64,000 nucleotides of DNA from an uncultured Aquimarina sp. (GTDB lineage Bacteria > Bacteroidota > Bacteroidia > Flavobacteriales > Flavobacteriaceae): positions 1 through 64,000 of the forward strand of contig CANMLW010000003.1 in assembly GCA_947498705.1 (NCBI GenBank), read 5' to 3'. Numbering within the stretch: the stretch's first letter is position 1; each line of letters begins with the position of its first letter. A program made the translations under genes and the position numbers. Positions 43,880 to 51,620 of this stretch are shown here, in pieces. The notes under the pieces are model-generated. The model was given only the letters and a program-made list of their open reading frames with translations, searched no databases and was not told the DNA's origin.

Positions 43880-45307
43880 TCAAAGTTCTTTTCCTTTTAT
43901 ATGGAATGTCCAGGCGTATGAATGCTCATTCCAGGTATCTAATACATCTTGTGGAATATTAATTTTTAAACCTTCTTTTTCTGTAAACTCCCAATTTAAA
44001 TGAGTTTCATTTCCTAAGATATGTATAGAAGAGTCTGTATTCGGTTTTATATTTTTTAAAACAAGAATTGCTTCTGGTTTATGTAAAGTAATGGCATAAT
44101 AATCATCACTCCCCTTTTGTTTTGTATAACGAATACCTTCTCCTTGCATATAACTCTTTTGCAAACGTTCTGTTTTGTATATTGCCTCTCCATTGGTGTT
44201 TAACCACACTCCCATTTCCTTTAACCTATTCATACTAGGCGATGGAATAACACCTTCTGCATCGGGTCCAACATTTAATAAATAGTTCCCTCCTTTTGCG
44301 GCTACATCTATTAGATTATGAAGCAACACCGTAGTTGTTTTCCAATTTTGGTCATTCTTTTTAAATCCCCAGGTATCGTTCATGGTCATACAAGACTCCC
44401 AATCAACATTGACAGTATTTTTCAAAATTTCCTGTTCTGGAGTTCCGAAATCACCTGCATAATCATTATCACTTTTATTCATTCCCTGCATTCCCTGTCT
44501 CCCTTTATCTATTCTATTATTAACTAATATACCAGGTTTTAAGGTTCGTATATACTGATATAATTCCTGCCCCTGTTCATGGGTAAATTCTGGAATCCAT
44601 TCACCATCAAACCACAAAATTGAAGGATCATAATTAGTCACTAATTCCTTTATTTGCGGTTTCATATACTCTTTTATATACTTTTTAAACTTCTCTTTAT
44701 ATCCAATCGTATCTTCTTTACTTCTTAGGAACGAGTCATACTGTGCATCTGGATGATGCCAATCCATAATAGAATAATACAACCCAAACTTTATCCCATG
44801 ATTTGTACATGCCTTAGAAAATTCTTTTAAAACATCTTTACCATAGGGAGCAAAATCTATAATATCATAGTCAGACACTTTAGAATTCCACAATGAAAAA
44901 CCATCATGATGTTTCGAGGTAATAACGACATATTTCATCCCTGCATCCTTCATTGTTTTTGCCCAAAGGTCGGCATCAAATTTTGTTGGATTAAATTGTT
45001 TTGTATACGTCTCATATTCTTTTGAGGGGATTTTTGCATAATGCTGAATCCATTCTCCAATACCTTCTATTTCTTTACCCTTATGGACTCCGGCAGGAAC
45101 CGAGTACGCACCCCAGTGAATAAACATTCCGAAACGGGCATCTCGCCACCATTTCATTCTCGTATCAAAATCTGTAGTTGACTCTTTTAAATAGTTTATA
45201 GGTGCTGCTGAAGGTACTTTTTCTTGTTCTTGTTGTTGTTTTTTGCAGGAAACACTTTGAAATGCTATCAAAACTATTAGCGCCAGAGAAGGTAAAGTTA
45301 TTTTCAT
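43880..45307 (-). CDS. alpha-L-fucosidase, GH29 family, lipoprotein
   Basis: 475 residues, with the lipobox at FQSVSC (Cys 21). Typical GH29 features: RFGMFIHWGAYSVPAG (about 58-73), VVITSKHHDGFSLW (about 127-140) and the nucleophile Asp 234 in SILWFDGEW. The C-terminus is a short beta domain. It hydrolyses terminal alpha-L-fucose from glycans, probably on the cell surface or in the periplasm. The shared AraC motif was not found before it. It sits between NHL lipoprotein 2 and the small peptide genes. No SusC/SusD pair is present, so it is not a classic polysaccharide utilisation locus. Confidence 0.93.
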   Translation of the reverse strand: MKITLPSLALIVLIAFQSVSCKKQQQEQEKVPSAAPINYLKESTTDFDTRMKWWRDARFGMFIHWGAYSVPAGVHKGKEIEGIGEWIQHYAKIPSKEYETYTKQFNPTKFDADLWAKTMKDAGMKYVVITSKHHDGFSLWNSKVSDYDIIDFAPYGKDVLKEFSKACTNHGIKFGLYYSIMDWHHPDAQYDSFLRSKEDTIGYKEKFKKYIKEYMKPQIKELVTNYDPSILWFDGEWIPEFTHEQGQELYQYIRTLKPGILVNNRIDKGRQGMQGMNKSDNDYAGDFGTPEQEILKNTVNVDWESCMTMNDTWGFKKNDQNWKTTTVLLHNLIDVAAKGGNYLLNVGPDAEGVIPSPSMNRLKEMGVWLNTNGEAIYKTERLQKSYMQGEGIRYTKQKGSDDYYAITLHKPEAILVLKNIKPNTDSSIHILGNETHLNWEFTEKEGLKINIPQDVLDTWNEHSYAWTFHIKGKEL

Positions 45308-45452
45308 TTGAAACAGAAATTTTGAGTATCAAAAATCGTTAATTTGAATATCTTACCACTATAAAACTGATAAAAATATTAGACTCTCTACCAGTAAAAG
45401 ATGTTAACTGTTATTTTATCATGTTTAGAAAAGTTATACAAACTCTCATGTT

Positions 45453-45501
45453 GAGCTTGTCGAAATAGAAATGAGTAGTAGTATTAGGTTTCGACAAGCT
45501 C
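45453..45501. repeat. inverted pair of short CTTGTCGAA-type repeat
   Basis: GAGCTTGTCGAAA and TTTCGACAAGCTC are exact reverse complements separated by 23 nt, upstream of the fucosidase gene and downstream of the small peptide gene. They resemble the CTTCGACA repeat family of the toxin loci. They could act as a terminator-like hairpin for the peptide operon. Confidence 0.6.
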
Positions 45502-45571
45502 TTATGACACATAAATTCTGATTGCTTACGCAATTGTACCAGACCTATGTATACATTAAACTTTTTCCTGG

Positions 45572-45796
45572 CTAAAAGCAATATCCCTGTCCATCATCAC
45601 ATTTACTTGGGATAGATGCTGCAGCATCTTCTGCACTAGAATAGGTATCACTCCATTCTACTGAAGTATTTTTACATCCGCAATTATACGTTTTATCTTC
45701 TCCAGCCAGTGAAGCTGCTATACTACCTTTAATTGTTTTTAATTGATTTCTGTTTAACAATACCGCGTTGGTGATTTTTAAAAAATTGTTTTTCAT
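45572..45796 (-). CDS. small Cys-containing leader-type peptide (bacteriocin/signal-like)
   Basis: 74 residues. The N-terminus (MKNNFLKITNAVLLNRNQLK followed by TIKGS) resembles the double-glycine-type leaders of Bacteroidetes peptides, with Gly-Ser in place of Gly-Gly. The rest (TYNCGCKNTSVEW, PSKCDDGQGYCF) has four Cys. By analogy it would be cut and exported by a C39-peptidase ABC transporter, but none is encoded here. It follows the frameshifted peptide gene by 57 nt in the same direction, so both are probably one transcript from the AraC-type promoter at 46148-46190. Function unknown; bacteriocin, signal or modified peptide are all possible. Confidence 0.65.
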   Translation of the reverse strand: MKNNFLKITNAVLLNRNQLKTIKGSIAASLAGEDKTYNCGCKNTSVEWSDTYSSAEDAAASIPSKCDDGQGYCF

Positions 45797-45853
45797 ATGT
45801 ATATATTTAATTAATATTCTAAATTATTTTATGTGTTATAGAAAGCAATATGC

Positions 45854-46124
45854 TCATAACCACTGTCCATACCCGTCATGTTTACAATCATATCTACATC
45901 TGGTGGCGTTCTTATTAAATTCGAGTATTTTAAGACAAGCTTCATTTGCCAACGAAGAACCATTCGAAGTTTCGTAATTATACCTGTTGGTAAACCTACC
46001 GCCGCCGGCTAATGACACATATACATAGCATGTATCAGCTGGGAATTCCACCTCCGATTATATGTTGTTTAGCATGTTTATGGAGTTCTTTGACTCCTTC
46101 TAATTGTAAAATTGATTGTAACAT
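45854..46124 (-). pseudogene. double-glycine-leader peptide gene, frameshifted at the cleavage site
   Basis: The ATG at 46124 opens a 29-codon frame (MLQSILQLEGVKELHKHAK, then QHIIGGG) that ends at a TGA at 46035. The leader form is typical of Bacteroidetes double-glycine peptides. A frame one base off then continues EFPADTCYVYVSLAGGG to RCRYDCKHDGYGQWL, ending at 45854, with three Cys. Together they would form an ordinary leader plus 64-residue core. The shift lies right at the GGAGGTGGAA sequence encoding Gly-Gly-Gly, around 46048-46055. Either a disabled gene, a sequencing error or a slippage site. A regulated promoter precedes it, with the -7 box 23 nt from the ATG, which supports the start. 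Confidence 0.65.
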
Positions 46125-46147
46125 ATCTGTTCGTTTTTTAATTTCTC

Positions 46148-46190
46148 CAAAACTATCTTGAGATATGTTCATCGATCGACCGAGCGTGTA
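46148..46190 (-). promoter_or_regulatory. AraC-regulon promoter of the leader-peptide genes
   Basis: On the minus strand TACACGCTCGGTCGA (46190-46176), a 20-nt spacer, then a perfect -7 box TAGTTTTG (46155-46148), 23 nt before the leader-peptide ATG. The left half of the motif deviates from the other four sites. Confidence 0.65.
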
Positions 46191-46213
46191 CACTCGTACC
46201 AATCTTTATAAAA

Positions 46214-47338
46214 TTATGTAGTAGTGAGTTTTTTAATATAGTTGCTCGGCGTATCATTTAACTCTGCTTTAAAAGCTTTATTAAACGTTGATTTCGAATT
46301 AAAACCTGCATCCATAGACAATGCCAACAAGGTATGTTGATGATGTTCACCCTTATGAATTTTGCGAACAAACTCTTTTACTCTATATTTATTAATAAAA
46401 TCATAGAATGTACTTTTATGAATATTATTAAGCAGCCAGGAAACATTATTAGTAGTAGTATCTAGCTTTTTCGCCAGGTCTGCCAATGTAAGTTTGTGAT
46501 TCAAATAAATTTTTTCATCAACAATCAATTTTTCTAAACTATCTTTAAGTTGTAAGATTGTTTCTTGACTTAAACGTTCTTTTACATTAGTTTCCTGTTC
46601 TTTGATCAAAGGCATTCTAAAAATATCGGGTTGTTTAAGGCTATAAAAACCTATTACGAAAACAAATGCAGAAATAAGAACCCAAATAAGATTGTAACTA
46701 ATATAGTTAAGATTAAGGTAGTATAGGTTAAAATTGATATAACTAAAAATCCAGGCAATAACAAAGAGAGAAACGGCTATGATATAAGTATGCAAATATG
46801 ATAACAATCCTTGAAAGTAGGACAAGTTTTCCTGTTGTTCTTTTTTATATTTCTTGATCATATTAGCAATCAAAAAAACATATACAATATTCGATATTAT
46901 TCCAGCGGTTTCAGTTATAAAAAAGGGTAAATTTAAAGCTCCTTGTGCTAATAATTCCTTCCATTCTGAAATGGTATATGTATATGACGAAAAACCAAAA
47001 ACCAGATAACCAAGAATAGGAATAAAGTGTGGTAAGGATAATCTGAAACCAGGCTTTTCATTAAAAATAAGTCTCCGGATATACATATAAGAAAGTGGCC
47101 CAAAAACAAATATAATTACATCTACCAATGCTGCAATTCGATAGGTAAAAGCATAGGTGGCATATTTAAAATACAACATCCTCCCTAACAGTGTAATCGT
47201 AACCAGTAAAAGAAGTAAAGAAAGTATTTTATTGGCAGCTTTATTTTTTTTGGTTACCAATTGTAATGTAACGGCTAGAAAAATACCTTGACTAGCTCCA
47301 AGAAACAGGATTAAGTCAATAAATTCGAAAGATTGCAT
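46214..47338 (-). CDS. membrane-bound AraC-family regulator 2
   Basis: 374 residues from the ATG at 47338 (MQSFEFIDLILFLGASQG); the frame opens 24 nt earlier, but the promoter spacing and the paralogue support this start. About seven hydrophobic segments fill the first 240 residues, then an AraC double helix-turn-helix (LTLADLAKKLDTTTNNVSWL, FYDFINKYRVKEFVRKI, LLALSMDAGFNSKSTFNKAF). Paralogue of 40187-41320. It ends 24 nt upstream of the promoter motif for the peptide genes and has its own motif upstream, so regulator and peptide are linked. The N-terminal membrane part could be a receptor for a peptide or other external signal; this is a hypothesis. Confidence 0.9.
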   Translation of the reverse strand: MQSFEFIDLILFLGASQGIFLAVTLQLVTKKNKAANKILSLLLLLVTITLLGRMLYFKYATYAFTYRIAALVDVIIFVFGPLSYMYIRRLIFNEKPGFRLSLPHFIPILGYLVFGFSSYTYTISEWKELLAQGALNLPFFITETAGIISNIVYVFLIANMIKKYKKEQQENLSYFQGLLSYLHTYIIAVSLFVIAWIFSYINFNLYYLNLNYISYNLIWVLISAFVFVIGFYSLKQPDIFRMPLIKEQETNVKERLSQETILQLKDSLEKLIVDEKIYLNHKLTLADLAKKLDTTTNNVSWLLNNIHKSTFYDFINKYRVKEFVRKIHKGEHHQHTLLALSMDAGFNSKSTFNKAFKAELNDTPSNYIKKLTTT

Positions 47339-47363
47339 AAATATGTAATAACTAATATACATA

Positions 47364-47410
47364 CAAACATAAGGCGTTAGGAACTTTTTTTCGGTCGAAT
47401 GTATACATTC
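47364..47410 (-). promoter_or_regulatory. AraC-regulon promoter of regulator 2
   Basis: On the minus strand TATACATTCGACCGA (47405-47391), a 19-nt spacer, then a perfect -7 box TATGTTTG (47371-47364), 25 nt before the start. Here the end of the motif reads GACCGA instead of GGTCGA. The left part is also a palindrome, GAATGTATACATTC (47410-47397). Confidence 0.7.
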
Positions 47411-47435
47411 ACACTTAAAGAATCACAACAGATGA

Positions 47436-47795
47436 TTAAAAATGATAAAATGCATTTTCTAAATGTTCTATCGAGGTTCCTAACTTGTTTTTTATGATTG
47501 CAACAATATCAAAACGAACTTCGACATCCAGGTCTTGCTCTATTACATAATGATTCACTGCTTTTACCAAAGATTGTATTTGTTTCGGTTTTACAAAATC
47601 CTGTGGATCTCCAAATTCTGGTGTGCTTCTTGTTTTTACCTCTACCGCAATAAGAGTATTTTCTTTTTGTGCAATAATGTCTACCTCAGATTTTAAATAT
47701 CTATAGTTTCTTTCGAGAATATGATATCCTTTTTTGATCAAAAAATCGGTAGCTAACTGCTCTCCCTTTTTACCCAATGCATTGTGCTCTGCCAT
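47436..47795 (-). CDS. YraN/UPF0102 family protein (endonuclease-like fold)
   Basis: 119 residues from the ATG at 47795 (MAEHNALGKKGEQLATDFL), which matches the usual N-terminus of the family; the open frame to 47825 is not needed. The predicted restriction-endonuclease-like core is visible as YRYLKSEVDIIAQKENTLIAV followed by EVKTRS, with the Asp and Glu-x-Lys of a metal-dependent nuclease. VNHYVIEQDLDVEVRFDIV is the typical C-terminal strand. A conserved bacterial protein of uncertain role. Downstream of it begins the AraC island; upstream is a terminator-like hairpin. Confidence 0.92.
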   Translation of the reverse strand: MAEHNALGKKGEQLATDFLIKKGYHILERNYRYLKSEVDIIAQKENTLIAVEVKTRSTPEFGDPQDFVKPKQIQSLVKAVNHYVIEQDLDVEVRFDIVAIIKNKLGTSIEHLENAFYHF

Positions 47796-47884
47796 AAATA
47801 TATTTTGAGATAGATTACTTATCAATTTAAAAGTACTATATTTTTACTGAAACAGAGTCTACTATATACTTTCCTATAAAAAAA

Positions 47885-47924
47885 CCTTCTAGAACGTATC
47901 GTTATTTTGATACGCTATAGAAGG
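47885..47924. terminator. terminator-like hairpin
   Basis: CCTTCTA with TAGAAGG and CGTATC with GATACG form a two-part stem around a GTTATTTT loop. A-rich sequence precedes it and TTTT follows shortly after. It lies between the yraN-like gene and the protease gene, both leftward, so it likely ends the protease transcript. Confidence 0.65.
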
Positions 47925-48003
47925 AATTTTAGAAAACCAAAAAAGTTTATTTATGTTTGAATTTTGTATCTATTTTAAGTTTAGATCAACGTTATATTGT
48001 GGT

Positions 48004-48870
48004 TTATTTATTGGGGTACCAATGGGCAACCGCTTTTTTATCATTTTCTGACAATCCTCTAAATCCATTATTAGATGTATTTGCATTCATCACAGATAGA
48101 GGATCGGCATGTGGGGTTCCCGGCACCAAAAAAGTCCCAAAACTAGCATTCCCATCATCTATATTCTGATAATTAGTATGTCTCAAACCAATAATATGTC
48201 CTAGTTCATGCACCATATTGTTTAGTCTTACATCGTAACCAACATTAGCATTATTTGCAGCATCCAGGTTGATCGCAACCAAAAGACCTGGAGATCCCTG
48301 AAATTGACCACTTTGCGTAGGAAACATAGCAGCAGCCAAAACATCATTGGGCAAATCGTACATAAATTCCAGAGGATCTTCATCAGATACAATCACGGTA
48401 TCAGCATTGTCCAAAGAAAATACTTCCACAAATCTTAATCCACTAGTAGGTACACTATTCCAAATAGTTATTGCATTTCTTGTTGCATCTGTCCAATTGT
48501 CTTCATTTGGAGCATCAGTATTGGTATTATCTCCTAAAGTTACAGAAGGATGAATATATACTCTAATATTATCATACTTATCCTTATTCACTAAATTTCT
48601 TACAGTAACCTGCTTAGAAACTATACCTGACGGGTTTACATCTGGGTAATCTGCTATATCCCCAGAAGCAATAATATCTCTTCCTACCAGGTAATCACCA
48701 TTTTCAAATGTTTTTGCTTTATCTGTATCCCATCCTTGAATTCTTAATGCTTTAAGAACCGGATTTTCTAAAGATGTATCCGTTGTTTCCTGATCTTCTT
48801 TAGAACAAGAAACCATTCCTAGAACAGTAGCTGTTAAAACAATGGCACCTAGCTTAGCGTATTTTTTCAT
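48004..48870 (-). CDS. M57-type zinc metalloprotease, lipoprotein
   Basis: 288 residues. A lipobox at VLGMVSC gives a membrane-anchored envelope protein. The zinc site is HELGHIIGLRH (about residue 230), an extended HExxHxxGxxH motif as in metzincins of family M57 (dual-action HEIGH proteases). LSVMN about 30 residues later supplies the Met-turn. VTVRNLVNKDKYDNIRVYIH and NAITIWNSVPTSGLRF are standard parts of the family. It probably degrades or processes extracellular proteins. A single gene with a terminator-like hairpin downstream. Confidence 0.93.
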   Translation of the reverse strand: MKKYAKLGAIVLTATVLGMVSCSKEDQETTDTSLENPVLKALRIQGWDTDKAKTFENGDYLVGRDIIASGDIADYPDVNPSGIVSKQVTVRNLVNKDKYDNIRVYIHPSVTLGDNTNTDAPNEDNWTDATRNAITIWNSVPTSGLRFVEVFSLDNADTVIVSDEDPLEFMYDLPNDVLAAAMFPTQSGQFQGSPGLLVAINLDAANNANVGYDVRLNNMVHELGHIIGLRHTNYQNIDDGNASFGTFLVPGTPHADPLSVMNANTSNNGFRGLSENDKKAVAHWYPNK

Positions 48871-49032
48871 GTGTGGTAAATTAAAAATTAATACGGCTAA
48901 GGTAGATGAATGCCCTACGAGAATTTTCTGCTTTTACACAAATAGTAGGTTTGGTTGTACGAACACACTTGCATAGTGTATAAAGTGTATTTTGAAGTAT
49001 TGAGAAACTTGTTAACCTATTACATTTAAAGC

Positions 49033-49938
49033 TTACTGATGGGTTTCATAGGAAAGAGCCACCTTACTTTCTGAAATTTCTAAAGAGGCCTCGGCTCCCA
49101 TAATCAAAGATCTGTTATCGTCTACATGCCCCATAGGAAATTTAAATACCACAGGGAAATTATATTCTTTCATACAATCCAAAATGATTCCTTTGGCTTT
49201 TTTTCCAAAAGGAATCGCATTGTCATGCATATCGGTCATTCCACCTACAATTAACCCTGCCAATTGATCAAAATACCCATTGCGTTTTAAATTTTGCATC
49301 ATACGATCTATATGATAAAGATACTCATCAAGGTCTTCGATACATAAAATTTTACCTGATGTATCTATAGAAGAAACAGAACCGCATAATGAGTAGAGTA
49401 TCGATAAATTTCCTCCTACTAATTGGCCTTTGCAAGTTCCCTTTTTATTTTTTCTGGAAGAAGGAATTGTATATGTAATTTTTTCACCAAAAAGAGTATC
49501 TCTTAAGGATTGCAAAGAAGCTTTTGTATTTTTATGAATATCGATAGGCATCAAAGCATGTATCGAGCATATCCCCAAGGTATGAAGGTGTGAATGTAGT
49601 ACTGTAATATCAGAATATCCTATAATCCATTTGGGTTCGGTCTGTAATACAGAAAAGTCAATTTTATCAATAATTCTTACCGTACCATACCCACCTCTGG
49701 CACACCATATCGCCTTAATTTCTTTATCATCCAACATTTTTTGAAAATCCAATGCTCTCTCCTGATCAGTTCCAGCAAATTGATGATCTTCTAATCCAAT
49801 AGTGTTACCTGTAACAGGTACTAATCCCCATTTTTTTAGAATAAACACAGCGTCATTGATCGCTTTTTTATTAATTTTTCGGGCGGTAGATACAATGGCT
49901 ATCTTATCTCCTTTTCTAAGAAAATCAGGTCTTAACAT
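49033..49938 (-). CDS. S66-family LD-carboxypeptidase
   Basis: 301 residues, no signal peptide. It removes the terminal D-Ala from tetrapeptides during murein recycling in the cytoplasm. Seen features: start KGDKIAIVSTARKINKKAI, WCARGGYGTVRIIDKID, the nucleophile Ser in KWIIGYSDITVLHSHLH (about residue 105), the Glu of LCIEDLDEYLYHIDRMM (about residue 205), and the catalytic His of FPMGHVDDNRSLIMG near the end. All three catalytic residues are present and the length is normal. No obvious operon partner. Confidence 0.94.
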   Translation of the reverse strand: MLRPDFLRKGDKIAIVSTARKINKKAINDAVFILKKWGLVPVTGNTIGLEDHQFAGTDQERALDFQKMLDDKEIKAIWCARGGYGTVRIIDKIDFSVLQTEPKWIIGYSDITVLHSHLHTLGICSIHALMPIDIHKNTKASLQSLRDTLFGEKITYTIPSSRKNKKGTCKGQLVGGNLSILYSLCGSVSSIDTSGKILCIEDLDEYLYHIDRMMQNLKRNGYFDQLAGLIVGGMTDMHDNAIPFGKKAKGIILDCMKEYNFPVVFKFPMGHVDDNRSLIMGAEASLEISESKVALSYETHQ

Positions 49939-50122
49939 TATGTTATATGTATAGTATTTTATTAAGGTTTGTAAAACAATTCGTGCGCATAGTATATTAT
50001 TTTTCCTACGCTAAAATCATAAATTATAGATATTTGGACACTAATTAACAAAGACTTTCGTTATTATCTATTATATTGTAAGGAAATTTATCACAAGTAC
50101 CATACTAAAAAACCCCCAGCCT

Positions 50123-51613
50123 ATGATGTCAGATACTTCATGTAATCTAGCTTCCTTAGCAGAGTATGTCCCAACTCCAGGTAACCCATGGAACGTAAAC
50201 AAAATACACCATTTATACCGAAGGATTGCATTTGGTGCTTCTAAAAACGAAGTATTAACGGCTTTAGGAACTACACCTGCTGCTCTGGTAGATCAACTTA
50301 TCGACGATGCACTCGCATTAAATACGACTCCTGCACCTGCCTGGGCATTATGGAATCGAGATCAATTTGAAAATGCTCCATTAGACACATTTGAATATAG
50401 AGATTTAGGAAAAGATCAAATGATTACCGATTTGTTACAGAACAAAGTTCGGGATCGACTCACACTTTTCTGGAGTAATCATTTCGTAACCGAAGATCAA
50501 GTCTATAGAAGCCCTGCGTACCAATCTCAGTACTATACGCTGTTACAGATGCATGCTTTGGGTAATTTTAGAGACTTTTTATACGATATTGGTATTTGCA
50601 ACGCGATGCTGGTCTATTTGAACGGTGACGAAAATGTAAGAGACAGACCTAATGAGAACTATGCCCGGGAATTATACGAATTGTTTACAATGGGAGTAGA
50701 TAATGGGTATACAGAAAATGATATTCAGGAAACCTCTAAAGCATTAACAGGCTATGTAAACACAAACAATATCCCTTGGGGAGATATTCTTTTTGATGCA
50801 GGAGAGTTTAGCAACGGTACCAAAACTATCTTTGGTCAAACCGGTAGCTGGAATTATGATGATGTCATCAATATTTTGTTTCAGGAACGAAGCAGCCTGG
50901 TTGCAAATTTTATTTGTGGTAAATTATACACATATTTTGTAAGCCCTACTTGTAATGAAACTATCGTTTCAGAAATGGCACAAACCTTTATAAATAATAA
51001 TTATAATATTGCAACGGTGTTACGCCAACTCTTTAAAAGTGAACACTTTTTTAATCAAGAGGCTATTGGCGCTATTATTAAAAGCCCTTGCGATTTAAAC
51101 CTTAGCTTTTTTAATGAAACATCGTTTTCATTACCCGGTGGTGTAAATCACATCGATTTTTTTAGAAATACCAACCGTATATTAGGACAAGAGGTGCTTA
51201 ATCCTATCGATGTAGAAGGCTGGCAGGGTGATGAGGATTGGATCAGTCCAGACCTGTTATTAGGTCGTTGGGAAAGTATTCGATATATCGTTGGACAAGC
51301 ATGGAGTCATAATAATGCTCAGTTTAAAGACTTTATGATTGGCTTACCTATCGGCGAATTGGGTGACGGAAACCTAATGACGACCACAGACGATGTCGTA
51401 TTGGTGGTAAGAGCCCTTACCAATTACTTTTTTCCTAGAGGGATTCAAGACCCCGTACTTTTCGACGAGCTGGTCGGAGTATTTAAAACCGATAGTATTC
51501 CAGATAATTACTTTCAAGACGGCACCTGGACCCTTGACTTTATTGGTGTAGAAACCCAGCTGGTTGCATTACTGAATTATATTTCAGAAATCCCCGAATT
51601 TCAACTTAAATAA
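50123..51613 (+). CDS. DUF1800 family protein
   Basis: 496 residues, without an obvious signal peptide. DUF1800 hallmarks: HHLYRRIAFGASKNEVLTAL at the start (about 30-48), LTLFWSNHFVTEDQVYRSP (about 115), NYARELYELFTMGVDNGYTE (about 175) and QLFKSEHFFNQEAIGAIIKS (about 300). The function is unknown; these proteins are always met with a DUF1501 protein, and that gene follows after 7 nt. They are probably one exported or envelope complex, but the chemistry is not known. Protein length is normal for the family. Confidence 0.93.
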   Translation: MMSDTSCNLASLAEYVPTPGNPWNVNKIHHLYRRIAFGASKNEVLTALGTTPAALVDQLIDDALALNTTPAPAWALWNRDQFENAPLDTFEYRDLGKDQMITDLLQNKVRDRLTLFWSNHFVTEDQVYRSPAYQSQYYTLLQMHALGNFRDFLYDIGICNAMLVYLNGDENVRDRPNENYARELYELFTMGVDNGYTENDIQETSKALTGYVNTNNIPWGDILFDAGEFSNGTKTIFGQTGSWNYDDVINILFQERSSLVANFICGKLYTYFVSPTCNETIVSEMAQTFINNNYNIATVLRQLFKSEHFFNQEAIGAIIKSPCDLNLSFFNETSFSLPGGVNHIDFFRNTNRILGQEVLNPIDVEGWQGDEDWISPDLLLGRWESIRYIVGQAWSHNNAQFKDFMIGLPIGELGDGNLMTTTDDVVLVVRALTNYFFPRGIQDPVLFDELVGVFKTDSIPDNYFQDGTWTLDFIGVETQLVALLNYISEIPEFQLK

Positions 51614-51620
51614 ACCCCCT

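Noticed and set aside
43880-45307. Fucosidase gene as member of the AraC motif regulon
   Set aside because: I found no match to the 15-bp motif upstream of 45307, so membership is not supported.
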